Part shown: positions 26,345 to 34,631 of the stretch, one piece after another
How positions within the stretch are numbered: the stretch's first letter is position 1
How the letters are laid out: the number at the start of each line of letters is the position of its first letter
DNA from: Nitrospira sp.
Lineage (GTDB): Bacteria > Nitrospirota > Nitrospiria > Nitrospirales > Nitrospiraceae
DNA: 64,000 bases
NCBI GenBank assembly: GCA_015709715.1
Contig: CP054184.1
Span: 3,519,001 to 3,583,000 of the forward strand
Direction of reading: 5' to 3'
The notes under the pieces: model-generated
What the model was told of the DNA's origin: nothing
The model's database searches: none
Seen by the model: only the letters and a program-made list of their open reading frames with translations
Made by a program: the position numbers and the translations under genes

Positions 26345-27213
26345 GAAGTGGACGATGGAAGGCGAGACTGCAACCAGACGCCGGCGGCCACGGCCAGCCG
26401 ATGACTGGGCGAGAGGCGGATACGGTCGCCCAAGACCTGGTAGTTGGATTCCTCGATGCGGCGCAGGATTCGGCTGTAGACGCCGCGCATGATTTCCGCC
26501 ACGGTCAAGGCCCGTCGTTCGGAGGCTGGAAGTGACGACAGAGCCCTTGCGGCTTTGGCGTAGAAGTCTTTGGCTCGGCCGACTTCAAATTTCATTAGCT
26601 CCGTAAACTCCGGTGCGTATCGCCGCTGCAGCAAGTCTTCCTCCCGATACTTGAAGCGTGCGAGGTCCTCCTGCGGCAAGTACACACGGCCGCATTCGGC
26701 GTCACCGCCGAGGTCTCGCAGAATGTTGGTCAATTGAAAAGCCATCCCCAGATTGACGGCATAGTCCTGGGCCCGGGGCGAGGTCGTGCCAAAGACATGG
26801 AGACAGATCAGTCCCACGACTGAAGCCACGCGGTAGCAATAGAGCGAGAGCGCCTCGAAGGTCTCATACCGTTTGGTCGAAAGGTCCATCTCGACGCCCT
26901 TGATGAGTTCTTCGAAATAGACTCGTGGTATCCCCAAGGAGCGAGCGTGGTGGGCCAGGCTGATGGTGACCGGCAACGACGGCGTGCCCTGGTAGGCCGC
27001 GTCCAGTTCCCGCCGCCAGCGCGCGAGCTCTTCCTGCGGATGACTGCCCGGGGGGGGCTCGTCGACGGCGCTGTCTACCGCTTTGCAAAAGGCGTAGACC
27101 GTGTACATGGCTTCACGGCGAGCCTTGGGTAGAAACAGAAACGAATAGTAGAAATTACTCCCGCTCTTTTTCGTGAGGTTGGTGCAGTAGGCTTGGGCTT
27201 GTGCTGGCGTCAT
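26341..27213 (-). CDS. hpnD: Presqualene diphosphate synthase HpnD
   Basis: A 290-residue squalene/phytoene synthase family enzyme. It carries both Asp-rich metal-binding motifs, AVDSAVDEPP (DxxxD) and NILRDLGGDAECGRVYLP (second DxxxD), plus YCYRVASVVGLICLHVFG. HpnD joins two farnesyl diphosphates to presqualene diphosphate. The start is the ATG at 27213; the longer open frame overlaps the upstream gene and lacks family similarity. The Shine-Dalgarno sequence is weak, consistent with coupling to the upstream gene whose stop is 10 bases away. Confidence 0.9.
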   Translation of the reverse strand: MTPAQAQAYCTNLTKKSGSNFYYSFLFLPKARREAMYTVYAFCKAVDSAVDEPPPGSHPQEELARWRRELDAAYQGTPSLPVTISLAHHARSLGIPRVYFEELIKGVEMDLSTKRYETFEALSLYCYRVASVVGLICLHVFGTTSPRAQDYAVNLGMAFQLTNILRDLGGDAECGRVYLPQEDLARFKYREEDLLQRRYAPEFTELMKFEVGRAKDFYAKAARALSSLPASERRALTVAEIMRGVYSRILRRIEESNYQVLGDRIRLSPSHRLAVAAGVWLQSRLPSSTS

Positions 27214-27223
27214 CGTTAGGTCT

Positions 27224-28156
27224 TTACTGCGGTACGGGGGCCGCGATGGGGAGTCGTTCAATGCTGAGGGGCAACTCAAGGCCGAACCGGTCGGGATGGA
27301 GGATGGCGGCCAACTGTTCCACTCCGGCGACCAGTCGCGGGCCGGGGCGGCTGAAGTACGCTTGGGCATCGGCCAAGTAGACCTGCCCTCGCTGCACTGC
27401 CGGCAGCCTGTTCCACTCCGGCCGGTCCGTGAGGAGGCGGAGTTCGGTTTTGGTCCGCTCTATGGTAAAGCCGCAGGGCATGAGTACGAGCACATCGGGA
27501 GATGAGGCCTGCAGTCTGTCCCAACCGATGCGTTGCGATGGCGTGCCGGCGGTGGCCAGCACGTCGAGGCCGCCGGCGGCTTCCACCATATCCGGCACCC
27601 AGTGACCGGCGGCATATAATGGGTCTAACCATTCCAGGCAAGCGACCTTCGGCCGGGTTCTGTCCGGTGGAATGGCGGCACGGACTGCTTCAAGTCGTCG
27701 ACGCAGGACCGTGGCCAGTTGAATGCCGCCCCCTTCCTCGTGCAGTGCCCGGCCGATCGTGACCACGTCTTGCACAATGTCCGCAAGCCTGGAGGGATGG
27801 AGCGTGAGGACGCCAGGGGGCGGGACGAGAGCGCTGGTCACACGGCTCAGTTGTGATGGGGTTACGGCGCAGACGTCGCACAGATTCTGGGTGATGATCA
27901 GATCAGGCCGTGCGGCAAGCAGTTGCTGCTCGTTCAATTCATACAGCGTCCCAGTGCTGGATACGTGGGCGCGAACCTGCTCGTCGATGTGGGCGCTCGA
28001 CAACGAATGGCTGTCGATGCGAGGCCGAACGATCACGGGAATGGTTCCCAGGCTCGGTGGATAGTCGCACTCATGACTGATGCCGACGAGATTCTGCTGG
28101 AGGCCCAGCGCCGCGACCACTTCGGTCGCTCCCGGTACGAGTGAGCAAATTTTCAT
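27224..28156 (-). CDS. Periplasmic-binding-protein-like cobalamin/metal-chelate binding protein
   Basis: A 310-residue protein of the helical-backbone metal receptor superfamily, BtuF type. It starts directly at the fold (MKICSLVPGATEVVAALGL) and shows DLIITQNLCDVCAV, VACLEWLDPLYAAGHWVPDM and RPGPRLVAGVEQLAAIL. It has no signal peptide, so it is predicted cytoplasmic, unlike true ABC substrate-binding proteins. Such proteins are often labelled cobalamin-binding, but the ligand is unproven. It overlaps the HAD gene upstream (ATGA at 28153-28156) and precedes hpnD. No ABC permease or ATPase is adjacent. Confidence 0.8.
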   Translation of the reverse strand: MKICSLVPGATEVVAALGLQQNLVGISHECDYPPSLGTIPVIVRPRIDSHSLSSAHIDEQVRAHVSSTGTLYELNEQQLLAARPDLIITQNLCDVCAVTPSQLSRVTSALVPPPGVLTLHPSRLADIVQDVVTIGRALHEEGGGIQLATVLRRRLEAVRAAIPPDRTRPKVACLEWLDPLYAAGHWVPDMVEAAGGLDVLATAGTPSQRIGWDRLQASSPDVLVLMPCGFTIERTKTELRLLTDRPEWNRLPAVQRGQVYLADAQAYFSRPGPRLVAGVEQLAAILHPDRFGLELPLSIERLPIAAPVPQ

Positions 28157-28860
28157 CCACGTCCTTGAAGCGGGCCCCAGAGACGCGACTGAAGTTCCGA
28201 GAGCCTCGTGTCTGCGAGTGAATGGGTGATGGCATCGGCCTCACCGAGATCCTGGACGGTGTGGGTGTTGGCGACCGCCAAGACCTTCATGCCTGCGGCG
28301 CGTGCCGCCCGGATTCCGGGAAGGGAATCTTCGATGGCCAGGCAGTCCTCCGGCGTGAGTGCCGGAGACGCGGTTCGGCGATTCAGGCCTTCCATGGCAT
28401 GCAGGAACGGATCCGGGGCGGGTTTGCCCCTGACAACATCCTCGGCGCTGGTGATGTGGTGAAAGGCCTTTCGAAAACCGGCTTCCTCCAAAATCAATTC
28501 GATTTCATGGCGAAGGGCACCGGAGGCAATTGCCAATGGATAGTGGTCGGCCGTCTCGCGGATCAGCTCGCGGACTCCCGGGAAGATCGTCAGGTGGTTC
28601 TGCACGGCCTTCAGATAGGCCTGCGCCTTCCGGTCCATCAGGTCGGCCAATAGGGCGGACGTCACGTCACGGTCGTTGGCGCGCAGAGCGGCCAGGAAAC
28701 AGCCTCGGTCGTCGAATCCGAGATAGTCGGCATAATACTCGGTCTCGGTCAGGGTGATGCCGATATCGGCCAAGACCTGACGGAGAGCGGAAAAGTGCAG
28801 CGGTTCAGTGTCGGCAATGACGCCGTCGAAATCAAAGATGATCGCTCGTAGCTCGCTCAT
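28153..28860 (-). CDS. HAD-superfamily phosphatase/phosphoglucomutase-like hydrolase
   Basis: A 235-residue HAD hydrolase of subfamily IA with a helical cap. Motif I is IIFDFDGVIADTEPLH with both catalytic Asp residues, motif II is LAIASGALRHE, motif III lies around GKPAPDPFLH and motif IV is CLAIEDSLPGIRAA. The second Asp plus the DGVIADTEPLH context is typical of beta-phosphoglucomutases and related phosphatases. The substrate cannot be assigned. I use the ATG at 28860, which gives the standard N-terminus; upstream codons are not family-like. First gene of the HAD-BtuF-like-hpnD-hpnE operon. Confidence 0.88.
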   Translation of the reverse strand: MSELRAIIFDFDGVIADTEPLHFSALRQVLADIGITLTETEYYADYLGFDDRGCFLAALRANDRDVTSALLADLMDRKAQAYLKAVQNHLTIFPGVRELIRETADHYPLAIASGALRHEIELILEEAGFRKAFHHITSAEDVVRGKPAPDPFLHAMEGLNRRTASPALTPEDCLAIEDSLPGIRAARAAGMKVLAVANTHTVQDLGEADAITHSLADTRLSELQSRLWGPLQGRG

Positions 28861-28947
28861 GCATCCTGTTCTTGCCGGTGGTGCGACGTGGATAGATGCC
28901 CGCAGGTCAGGGAAGGGGCGCCGCATTATAACAAGGGAATGCGGGGG

Positions 28948-28990
28948 AAAAAAAGCCGACGGCCCGCTCCGGTGGGGAACGGGCCGTCGG
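28948..28990 (-). terminator. Rho-independent terminator of the SH3-domain gene
   Basis: An 11-bp perfect stem CCGACGGCCCG (28956-28966) / CGGGCCGTCGG (28980-28990) is followed on the minus strand by seven T residues (28954-28948). It lies 24 bases after the stop at 29014. Confidence 0.85.
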
Positions 28991-29013
28991 ATGGAGGGAG
29001 ATGGACTCGATCG

Positions 29014-29823
29014 TCAGCGTTTCGGTTTTAAACTGCGCTCAGGCAACCATCCCTTTCGTCCATCCTGAGTCCGTACGGCATAGATCCAGCCCTTTTTGTG
29101 ATATTCGCCGTCCAGCACCGTCACGGTGGTGTTGGGCTGAACGGTGACACTTGTCTTGCTGCCGATCGAATCATAGAACAGCGGGATCAAAGCCTTCGGG
29201 CGTGAGGTGTCCGCCGCTACCAGTACCCGTTGTCCTTCCGAGAACCGCGGGCCGGCGATATGCGTGATCGGGGCGGTAGGTTTGACCACCGGCTTGGAGG
29301 ACGCAGGGGCGACGGGAGTGGTGGTAGCAGCCGGAGGAGGCGCAACGGGTGTGAGTGTCGGCGGTGCTGCTGAGGACGGCAGCGCGGGTGCCGGAGGCGT
29401 GACGGCCTGAGGAGGCGTCGGTGTGTCGACCCCGGACGAAGGGGCAGATGCAGCCGCTTGAGTCTGTGCGGCCGGTGCTGGTGCCGGGGGCGGCGTGGGG
29501 GCGGGCGCTTTGGGTGGCGGGGTGTGGGCGACGGGCTGAGGCGGTGGGGCGCTGCTTCCCAGATAGGGCTCCAGCAGGTGCATGGCTCCGTCTGGGTCCA
29601 TGGCCACGTACCCGATGCCTCCGACCAGAAGGAAGAGTAAGATCCAAAGGAGCGGGCGCTTTCCGGACGGTTTGGGTTCCGGCTCCGGTGGCGCCGGAGC
29701 AGGCGGTGTCTCCCCGAGATCGTCCTCCGTGAATTCCAGGTCCGGGTCCGGCTGAGTCGCGAACAGGAGCTGCCAGTTTAGCCACGCACTGCTGCTTGCG
29801 GGAGCCGCTGCGGAAGACACCAT
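29014..29823 (-). CDS. Proline-rich membrane protein with C-terminal SH3-like domain
   Basis: A 269-residue protein. An acidic cytoplasmic N-terminus (about 1-52) is followed by one transmembrane helix (about 55-73: PLLWILLFLLVGGIGYVAM). A long Pro/Ala-rich periplasmic linker (about 85-185) leads to a C-terminal SH3-like domain (about 190-269) ending KKGWIYAVRTQDGRKGWLPE. The layout suggests a cell-wall-spanning protein with a ligand-binding tip. The ATG at 29823 has AAGGAGG 8 bases upstream. It is monocistronic, with its own promoter (29876-29904) and terminator (28948-28990). The function is unknown. Confidence 0.8.
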   Translation of the reverse strand: MVSSAAAPASSSAWLNWQLLFATQPDPDLEFTEDDLGETPPAPAPPEPEPKPSGKRPLLWILLFLLVGGIGYVAMDPDGAMHLLEPYLGSSAPPPQPVAHTPPPKAPAPTPPPAPAPAAQTQAAASAPSSGVDTPTPPQAVTPPAPALPSSAAPPTLTPVAPPPAATTTPVAPASSKPVVKPTAPITHIAGPRFSEGQRVLVAADTSRPKALIPLFYDSIGSKTSVTVQPNTTVTVLDGEYHKKGWIYAVRTQDGRKGWLPERSLKPKR

Positions 29824-29875
29824 CGTGAACCTCCTTCTCGCCACCATGCCACGGACTTTCGCATTGATGATTAGG

Positions 29876-29904
29876 TACTTACCACTGCCCTTCGAACCTG
29901 TCAA
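29876..29904 (-). promoter_or_regulatory. Putative promoter of the SH3-domain gene
   Basis: On the minus strand: a perfect TTGACA (29904-29899), a 17-base spacer and TAAGTA (29881-29876), about 50 bases upstream of the ATG. Confidence 0.55.
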
Positions 29905-30024
29905 TTTTGTTCCGGAAACCAGGGTGTGGGTGACCACGGCTGCATCGACATCCTGACATGCGAGGACTTGCAACTTCGAACATGCGCGTTGCAGAATCCC
30001 TGCTCATCTATCGCACGGGGTCCT

Positions 30025-30438
30025 ATGAAATCGTATCGCGAAGAACTCTGGTTCGAGACGAACACCAGGCGCGCGTATCTCAACATCACAGAGCAGGTGG
30101 AGGCCGCCGTGCGGAAGAGCGGCGTGCGCGAAGGGCTGGTGTTGGTCAATGCCATGCATATCACGGCGAGCGTCTATATCAACGACGATGAATCCGGGTT
30201 GCTCCGGGATTACGATGCGTTTCTCGAACGGCTCGCCCCGCACGAGGCCTCGTACCGGCATAACGAGACCGGCGAGGACAACGGCGACGCACACATCAAA
30301 CGCCAGCTCATGGGGCGGGAGGTGGTGGTGGCGATCACGGGCGGGAAACTGGATTTCGGGCCGTGGGAACAAATTTTTTACGGCGAGTTCGACGGTCGAC
30401 GACGCAAGCGCGTCCTGGTCAAGATCATCGGCGAATAG
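30025..30438 (+). CDS. YjbQ family (secondary thiamine-phosphate synthase-like) protein
   Basis: A 137-residue protein of the YjbQ/UPF0047 family. It has the conserved [20 protein letters not shown], the [19 protein letters not shown] block and the C-terminal [13 protein letters not shown]. Histidines in the middle block bind a metal in solved structures. Some members show weak thiamine-phosphate synthase activity, but the true role is unresolved. The ATG at 30025 gives the family length; the open frame to 29926 is not needed. Confidence 0.92.
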   Translation: MKSYREELWFETNTRRAYLNITEQVEAAVRKSGVREGLVLVNAMHITASVYINDDESGLLRDYDAFLERLAPHEASYRHNETGEDNGDAHIKRQLMGREVVVAITGGKLDFGPWEQIFYGEFDGRRRKRVLVKIIGE

Positions 30439-30548
30439 CAGTCGGGACTGCCTTCGCGCTTGCCACGTCTTGGAAAGTTTGGCAACATGGACGACACGAT
30501 GAAGCGAGAGCGTGCGCGGCAGGTTTACCATAACGCGGGAGGTCGGTC

Positions 30549-31562
30549 ATGCTAAGTTGGTCGAGACCCGATCCTCTGACTCGCGATTTGATCCACCTGA
30601 TCAACGCCCGGCGCCATGATCATGGCGATACCGAGGCCGCCATCGACACGCTCCAGGCGTTCATCGAACAGGGGCGTGAGCAAGATCTCCTGACCGTGCT
30701 GGCGGCGCTCGATGAAGAGATGGCGGAATGGATGTTCGATCTCGTGGCCGAGGCATCCTGCAGCGTGATCATGGACAGTTCCTCGGATGAGAAGGGGAGC
30801 TATGCCGTGATGGCGGCGTTGGAGTTACCGCTGCAGGCAAACTTGGGGCAGCCCCTTCGATTGAAGATCGACCCCATGGTGACGGCCGAATTGCTGCATC
30901 GTCACCTGCAAATCCCTGCCGGCGCGGTGGTGCGGGTCGAGCCACGGTTGCTGACCGACGCCACGCTCGAAGGGTTGACGCTGCAAATGCTCAACGAGCA
31001 CCTGGCGAATATTGCCGATTCGCAGCGGACGCCCGCCATCGCCTCGCGTCTGTATCCGCCGGTGGAAAACACCGCGTTCCTCTTCTTTGAGTTGATCGGC
31101 ATGCCGGATCCCGGGTTGCCCGATTCCTTGGAGGAGCCGGAACGTCGGGCGTTGCTGGAAGGGCTGGTCGAGCAATGTGCCGAGTTGGCGTTGGCGCCGG
31201 ACACCTTGGAAGTGCCGGTGTATGCGTCCTACGCCCTGTTCGACGCGCAGAACGCGGTGCGCCTCCATCGGCTGGCCGACGAGACCGCCGCCGTGTGGCG
31301 AGATCTCGATCCTATGGTGCGAGCCCGCACCATCGTCCATTTGCATACTCAATGCGGCAACGGTGTGTACATGCCAGTCTGGACCGATCTCTTCGACCCG
31401 GAATTGCCAGAGGACCACGGCCCGGTCTGGACATCGCCCGATGTGTGGGTGTTCACCGCGGATCTGCCGATCGAATGGCCGGGCGAAATGTTGACGAACC
31501 GCTTGCTGGCCGAAGGCTGCACACGCTTCGAAAACCACATCGTCGAGACGCCGGACAACTAG
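30549..31562 (+). CDS. Conserved hypothetical protein, soluble
   Basis: A 337-residue cytoplasmic protein I do not recognise. It has no signal peptide or membrane helix and is acidic. The N-terminal third (about 1-75) is helical, and the rest is mixed with recurring acidic-aliphatic stretches (NTAFLFFELIGMPDPGLPD, MPVWTDLFDPELPEDHG). GGAGGTCGGTC precedes the ATG. It follows yjbQ by 110 bases on the same strand. Its stop abuts the stop of the FHA gene on the opposite strand, with no spacer for a terminator. No function is proposed. Confidence 0.75.
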   Translation: MLSWSRPDPLTRDLIHLINARRHDHGDTEAAIDTLQAFIEQGREQDLLTVLAALDEEMAEWMFDLVAEASCSVIMDSSSDEKGSYAVMAALELPLQANLGQPLRLKIDPMVTAELLHRHLQIPAGAVVRVEPRLLTDATLEGLTLQMLNEHLANIADSQRTPAIASRLYPPVENTAFLFFELIGMPDPGLPDSLEEPERRALLEGLVEQCAELALAPDTLEVPVYASYALFDAQNAVRLHRLADETAAVWRDLDPMVRARTIVHLHTQCGNGVYMPVWTDLFDPELPEDHGPVWTSPDVWVFTADLPIEWPGEMLTNRLLAEGCTRFENHIVETPDN

Positions 31563-32301
31563 CTAGTCGTAGAGGCGGTCTTTCGTGGGCGACGGCAGGA
31601 GGAAGCGCATGGTGACTCCGGCCACTTCCAGCACGTCTCCATGGCTCAACGGATGCTCATGCGGGACGAGCCGTCCGTTGAGCAGGATGCGCCGTCCGCT
31701 TTCCGTGGGACTTACCAGATATCCGTCGGATCGTCTGCTGATGGTCGCGGCGGCTTTCGGTGCGAACCAGCCGGTCAAGAATCACCGCGTCATCCTGAGC
31801 GCCGATAAGAGATTTCGGCTGCGTCAAACGATAGTGCGGCTGCGCGGTCCTCCCCGATAAAATTTCAATGACACCTGCAGGCGAAGCGGGTGCCTGCTCG
31901 CCTCTGGCGAATCCCTCTGTGAACGGTGGTTGAGCGATGGTCGACATATCACGGCTCGCCGTCTCCTCCGTTCCGTCCGTGCGGTCGTCAAGGAAGATCA
32001 AACGGTGGGTGCCGATGCGGATACTGTCGGCATCTTGCAGGTGGCGCCGGTCGACCTTCTGTTCATTCACGCTGATGCCGTTGGCACTGTCGAGGTCTTC
32101 GAGAATCAAAACGTTCTGCACTTGGACGATACGGGCATGGCATCCGGACACTGCGGTATCGTCCAGACAGAGGTCGTTGTCCGGCTTCCGCCCAATGGTG
32201 AAGGGCGTGCGGGAGATCCCCACTTCCCGTGTGGCACGCTGCGGTCCCTTGACGAGCAGCAGCGGGAACGGTTGACGGTGATGAGGCAGGGAACTCAACA
32301 C
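31563..32301 (-). pseudogene. Double FHA-domain protein gene, frameshifted in the second FHA domain
   Basis: The first FHA domain is intact (about residues 14-105: TPFTIGRKPDNDLCLDD, VSGCHARIVQV, LEDLDSANGISVNEQ). The second starts in the same frame (HYRLTQPKSLIGAQDDAVI) and then breaks near 31778-31782. The rest of the domain (TGWFAPKAAATISRR, then SPTESGRRILLNG and HGDVLEVAGV) continues in another frame to the stop at 31563. Removing one base from the CTT run restores AVI-LTGWFAPK. This is either a real frameshift or a sequence error. The GTG start at 32301 has AGGAG upstream and follows the kinase stop at once. FHA domains bind phosphothreonine, so it is a likely partner of the Ser/Thr kinase. 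Confidence 0.8.
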
Positions 32302-32308
32302 GGGTCTC

Positions 32309-33676
32309 CTAACGCGCCAACGCTTTGGCGACTTCCCGAAGGTCGGCGGCCATGTCGCCGGCGTGACGGTAACGATTCTGCGTATCCTTCTGCAGGGCTC
32401 GATCCACGATGGACTGCGCGCGCGGCGGCAGGTCGCGACGGTATTTGAGCAGCGGAGGATGAGCGGCCTTCGTGATGCGCGCGACAAGCGCGGCCATGTG
32501 GTCCGCCTCGAACGGCTTTTCTCCGGTGAGGAGTTCGAACAGGATGACGCCCAGGGAAAAAATGTCGGATCGGTGATCCACCTCCTGACCGGCGACCTGT
32601 TCGGGCGACATGTAGCGCGGAGTTCCCAGCATCATGGGTGCGTGCGTGGCCGGGTTGCCGGGCGTCTTGGCGATACCGAAGTCCATGACCTTCACCAGCT
32701 GCGGTTTCGCAAGCATGATGTTGTCGGGTTTGATGTCGCGATGCACGACATCCCAGCCGTGGGCATAATCGAGGGCGTCGGCCACGTCCGCCATGATCTG
32801 CAAGACCTGGACGGCCGGTAGGAGCGTGGGCTTCCGGCAATGGTAGCTCAAGAGCGTCCCTTCCAAGTATTCCATCGCGATGTAGCCGAGACCGTTCTGC
32901 TCGTCGGCATCGTAAATTGTGATGATGTGGGGGTGTGACAGGCGTCCGGTAATTCCAGCTTCGCGAAAGAAACGCTCGCGAGACTGCTGTGCCGCTTCGG
33001 CCTCGTCGAAATCCCGGAACCGCAGGGTTTTCATGGCGACCAGCCGCTGCAATCTCGGATCCTTCCCCAGATAGACCACCCCCATGGAGCCCCGACCCAG
33101 TTCCCGCACGATCTGATAACGACCTAAGGTGGTTGGTACGCCCTCGTCCTGCGGTGGGGACGACGTGGCCAGCGCCGTGCCCGACGGGCTCGTTTGTCGT
33201 GCTGTGGCATGGCCGTCTCGCTTGCGTGGGGTCCGTACGAGGGTTCGCCTCAATGCTCCGGCGTGGCGCGCTCCGGCCACGGTCAGCCACATTGCCGAGC
33301 CGATCAGAAGACTCGCCATGATCCAATGGTAGAGCGGCAGCCGCGGCGAGCCAAGGACGGGAACCCAGTGGGCCTCATAGGCTTGCTGAGTTCCTATGAC
33401 GATGAGCAGGAGCGCGGCCGGGAGCACAATGGCACGCATGAATGGGCTGCCCTTGCTGCTGTCATGTAATGCGCCTTTGGCTCGTGTTGCGAGTCTCCAA
33501 ATCATCAGCAGACAGATGCCGTCGGCGAGCAAGCGGACGGCTTGTCCGGCGCTCATGCCTAGCGGAGGCACAAAGGTGTGGTTGAACGGAGGGACTGCCG
33601 CCAGGAAGCTGCCGGTGAAGGCCGCCAGTGCGATGACGATGAAAGATGAGCCGAGCCAGCCCCAGGAAGTTGTCAT
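32309..33676 (-). CDS. Membrane Ser/Thr protein kinase with N-terminal transmembrane module
   Basis: A 455-residue kinase. Residues 1-140 contain about four hydrophobic helices. A basic linker leads to a PknB-type kinase domain (about 183-452): Gly loop ELGRGSMGVV at 192, catalytic Lys in LVAMKTL, Glu in the C-helix around RFFREAGI, the HRD loop VVHRDIKPDN, DFG as VMDFGIAK, and the APE equivalent in GTPRYMSPEQ. All catalytic residues are present. The common bacterial layout has the kinase domain first and the membrane helix after it; here the order is reversed. The FHA gene starts 8 bases beyond the stop, so the two form an operon. Confidence 0.9.
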   Translation of the reverse strand: MTTSWGWLGSSFIVIALAAFTGSFLAAVPPFNHTFVPPLGMSAGQAVRLLADGICLLMIWRLATRAKGALHDSSKGSPFMRAIVLPAALLLIVIGTQQAYEAHWVPVLGSPRLPLYHWIMASLLIGSAMWLTVAGARHAGALRRTLVRTPRKRDGHATARQTSPSGTALATSSPPQDEGVPTTLGRYQIVRELGRGSMGVVYLGKDPRLQRLVAMKTLRFRDFDEAEAAQQSRERFFREAGITGRLSHPHIITIYDADEQNGLGYIAMEYLEGTLLSYHCRKPTLLPAVQVLQIMADVADALDYAHGWDVVHRDIKPDNIMLAKPQLVKVMDFGIAKTPGNPATHAPMMLGTPRYMSPEQVAGQEVDHRSDIFSLGVILFELLTGEKPFEADHMAALVARITKAAHPPLLKYRRDLPPRAQSIVDRALQKDTQNRYRHAGDMAADLREVAKALAR

Positions 33677-33782
33677 GTGGTGGAATCTTGTGCGGCTGCC
33701 CCCAGTGTAACGGAAGGCCGAGCACTGTCAACGAAACGGGGGATTGGCGCAGGAATCGTGCGGGGTTTATGACCGGCAGACC

Positions 33783-34631
33783 TTAGGCGGCGGATGCTGC
33801 CTGGCGCAGCGGCTCAAGTAGTTTCTCGGGGACCTTCAAGCCGCCTCGCCCGATTCCGACTTCGATGTCGGGTTTGGTCAGGCCATGGAAATCGCTCCCT
33901 CCCGTGACGAGAAGATCGTGCAGCTTGGCGAGTTCCAGATACTCTGTGGTCTGGCTCGGCGTGTGGGTGCTGTAATGGACTTCAATCCCGCCCAACCCCT
34001 GGGCCTTCAGTTGGCCGAGCAGGGTCCGAAGGCCTTCGGCAGAGGTTCGCACCCATGTCGGGTGGGCTAGGACCGGGATCCCGCCCGCTTCTCGAATCCA
34101 CTGCACGGCCTCCTCCGGCTCCGGCAACTCACGGTCGACATAGGCCGGTCGCCCATTGGCGAGATACCGATCGAAGGCTTCCTTCGCGGAGCTGACGATC
34201 TTTTTCTCCATCAAGACTCGGGCGATGTGAGGACGGCCGACGGATTCCGTGCCGGCGAGCGCGCGCACCTCGTCGTAGGTGATGTCGATGCCCAACTCAT
34301 TCAAACGTTGCACGATGCGGGGATTTCGTTCATGGCGGCCGGCGCGTAACCGGGCCATGCGCTCGTTCAGGACGGTGTCGCGCCAGTTGATGAAGTAGCC
34401 CAGGATGTGCAGCTCGCTGCCTTGGAAACGCGAGCTGATCTCAACTCCGGGCACGACCTCGATGCTCAATTCCTGTCCGGCAGCGATGGCCTCCGGAATG
34501 CCGTCGACGATGTCGTGGTCGGTGATGGCAAGGGCGGAAACGCCGGCCTGTTTCGCAAAGGTCATCACCTCGCGGGTTGAGAAACTGCCGTCGGAATGGG
34601 TCGTGTGGAGGTGCAGGTCGATGCGACTCAT
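33783..34631 (-). CDS. PHP-domain phosphoesterase (TrpH/RNase AM type)
   Basis: A 282-residue PHP-family metalloenzyme. Metal-binding motifs are RIDLHLHTTHSDGS at the N-terminus, ALAITDHDIVDG, and later VPGVEIS, VLAHPTW and the C-terminal GGSDFHG. Characterised relatives hydrolyse 3',5'-nucleoside bisphosphates or trim RNA 5' ends. The ATG overlaps the stop of the folB-methyltransferase gene (ATGA at 34628-34631), so the two are translationally coupled. Confidence 0.88.
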   Translation of the reverse strand: MSRIDLHLHTTHSDGSFSTREVMTFAKQAGVSALAITDHDIVDGIPEAIAAGQELSIEVVPGVEISSRFQGSELHILGYFINWRDTVLNERMARLRAGRHERNPRIVQRLNELGIDITYDEVRALAGTESVGRPHIARVLMEKKIVSSAKEAFDRYLANGRPAYVDRELPEPEEAVQWIREAGGIPVLAHPTWVRTSAEGLRTLLGQLKAQGLGGIEVHYSTHTPSQTTEYLELAKLHDLLVTGGSDFHGLTKPDIEVGIGRGGLKVPEKLLEPLRQAASAA

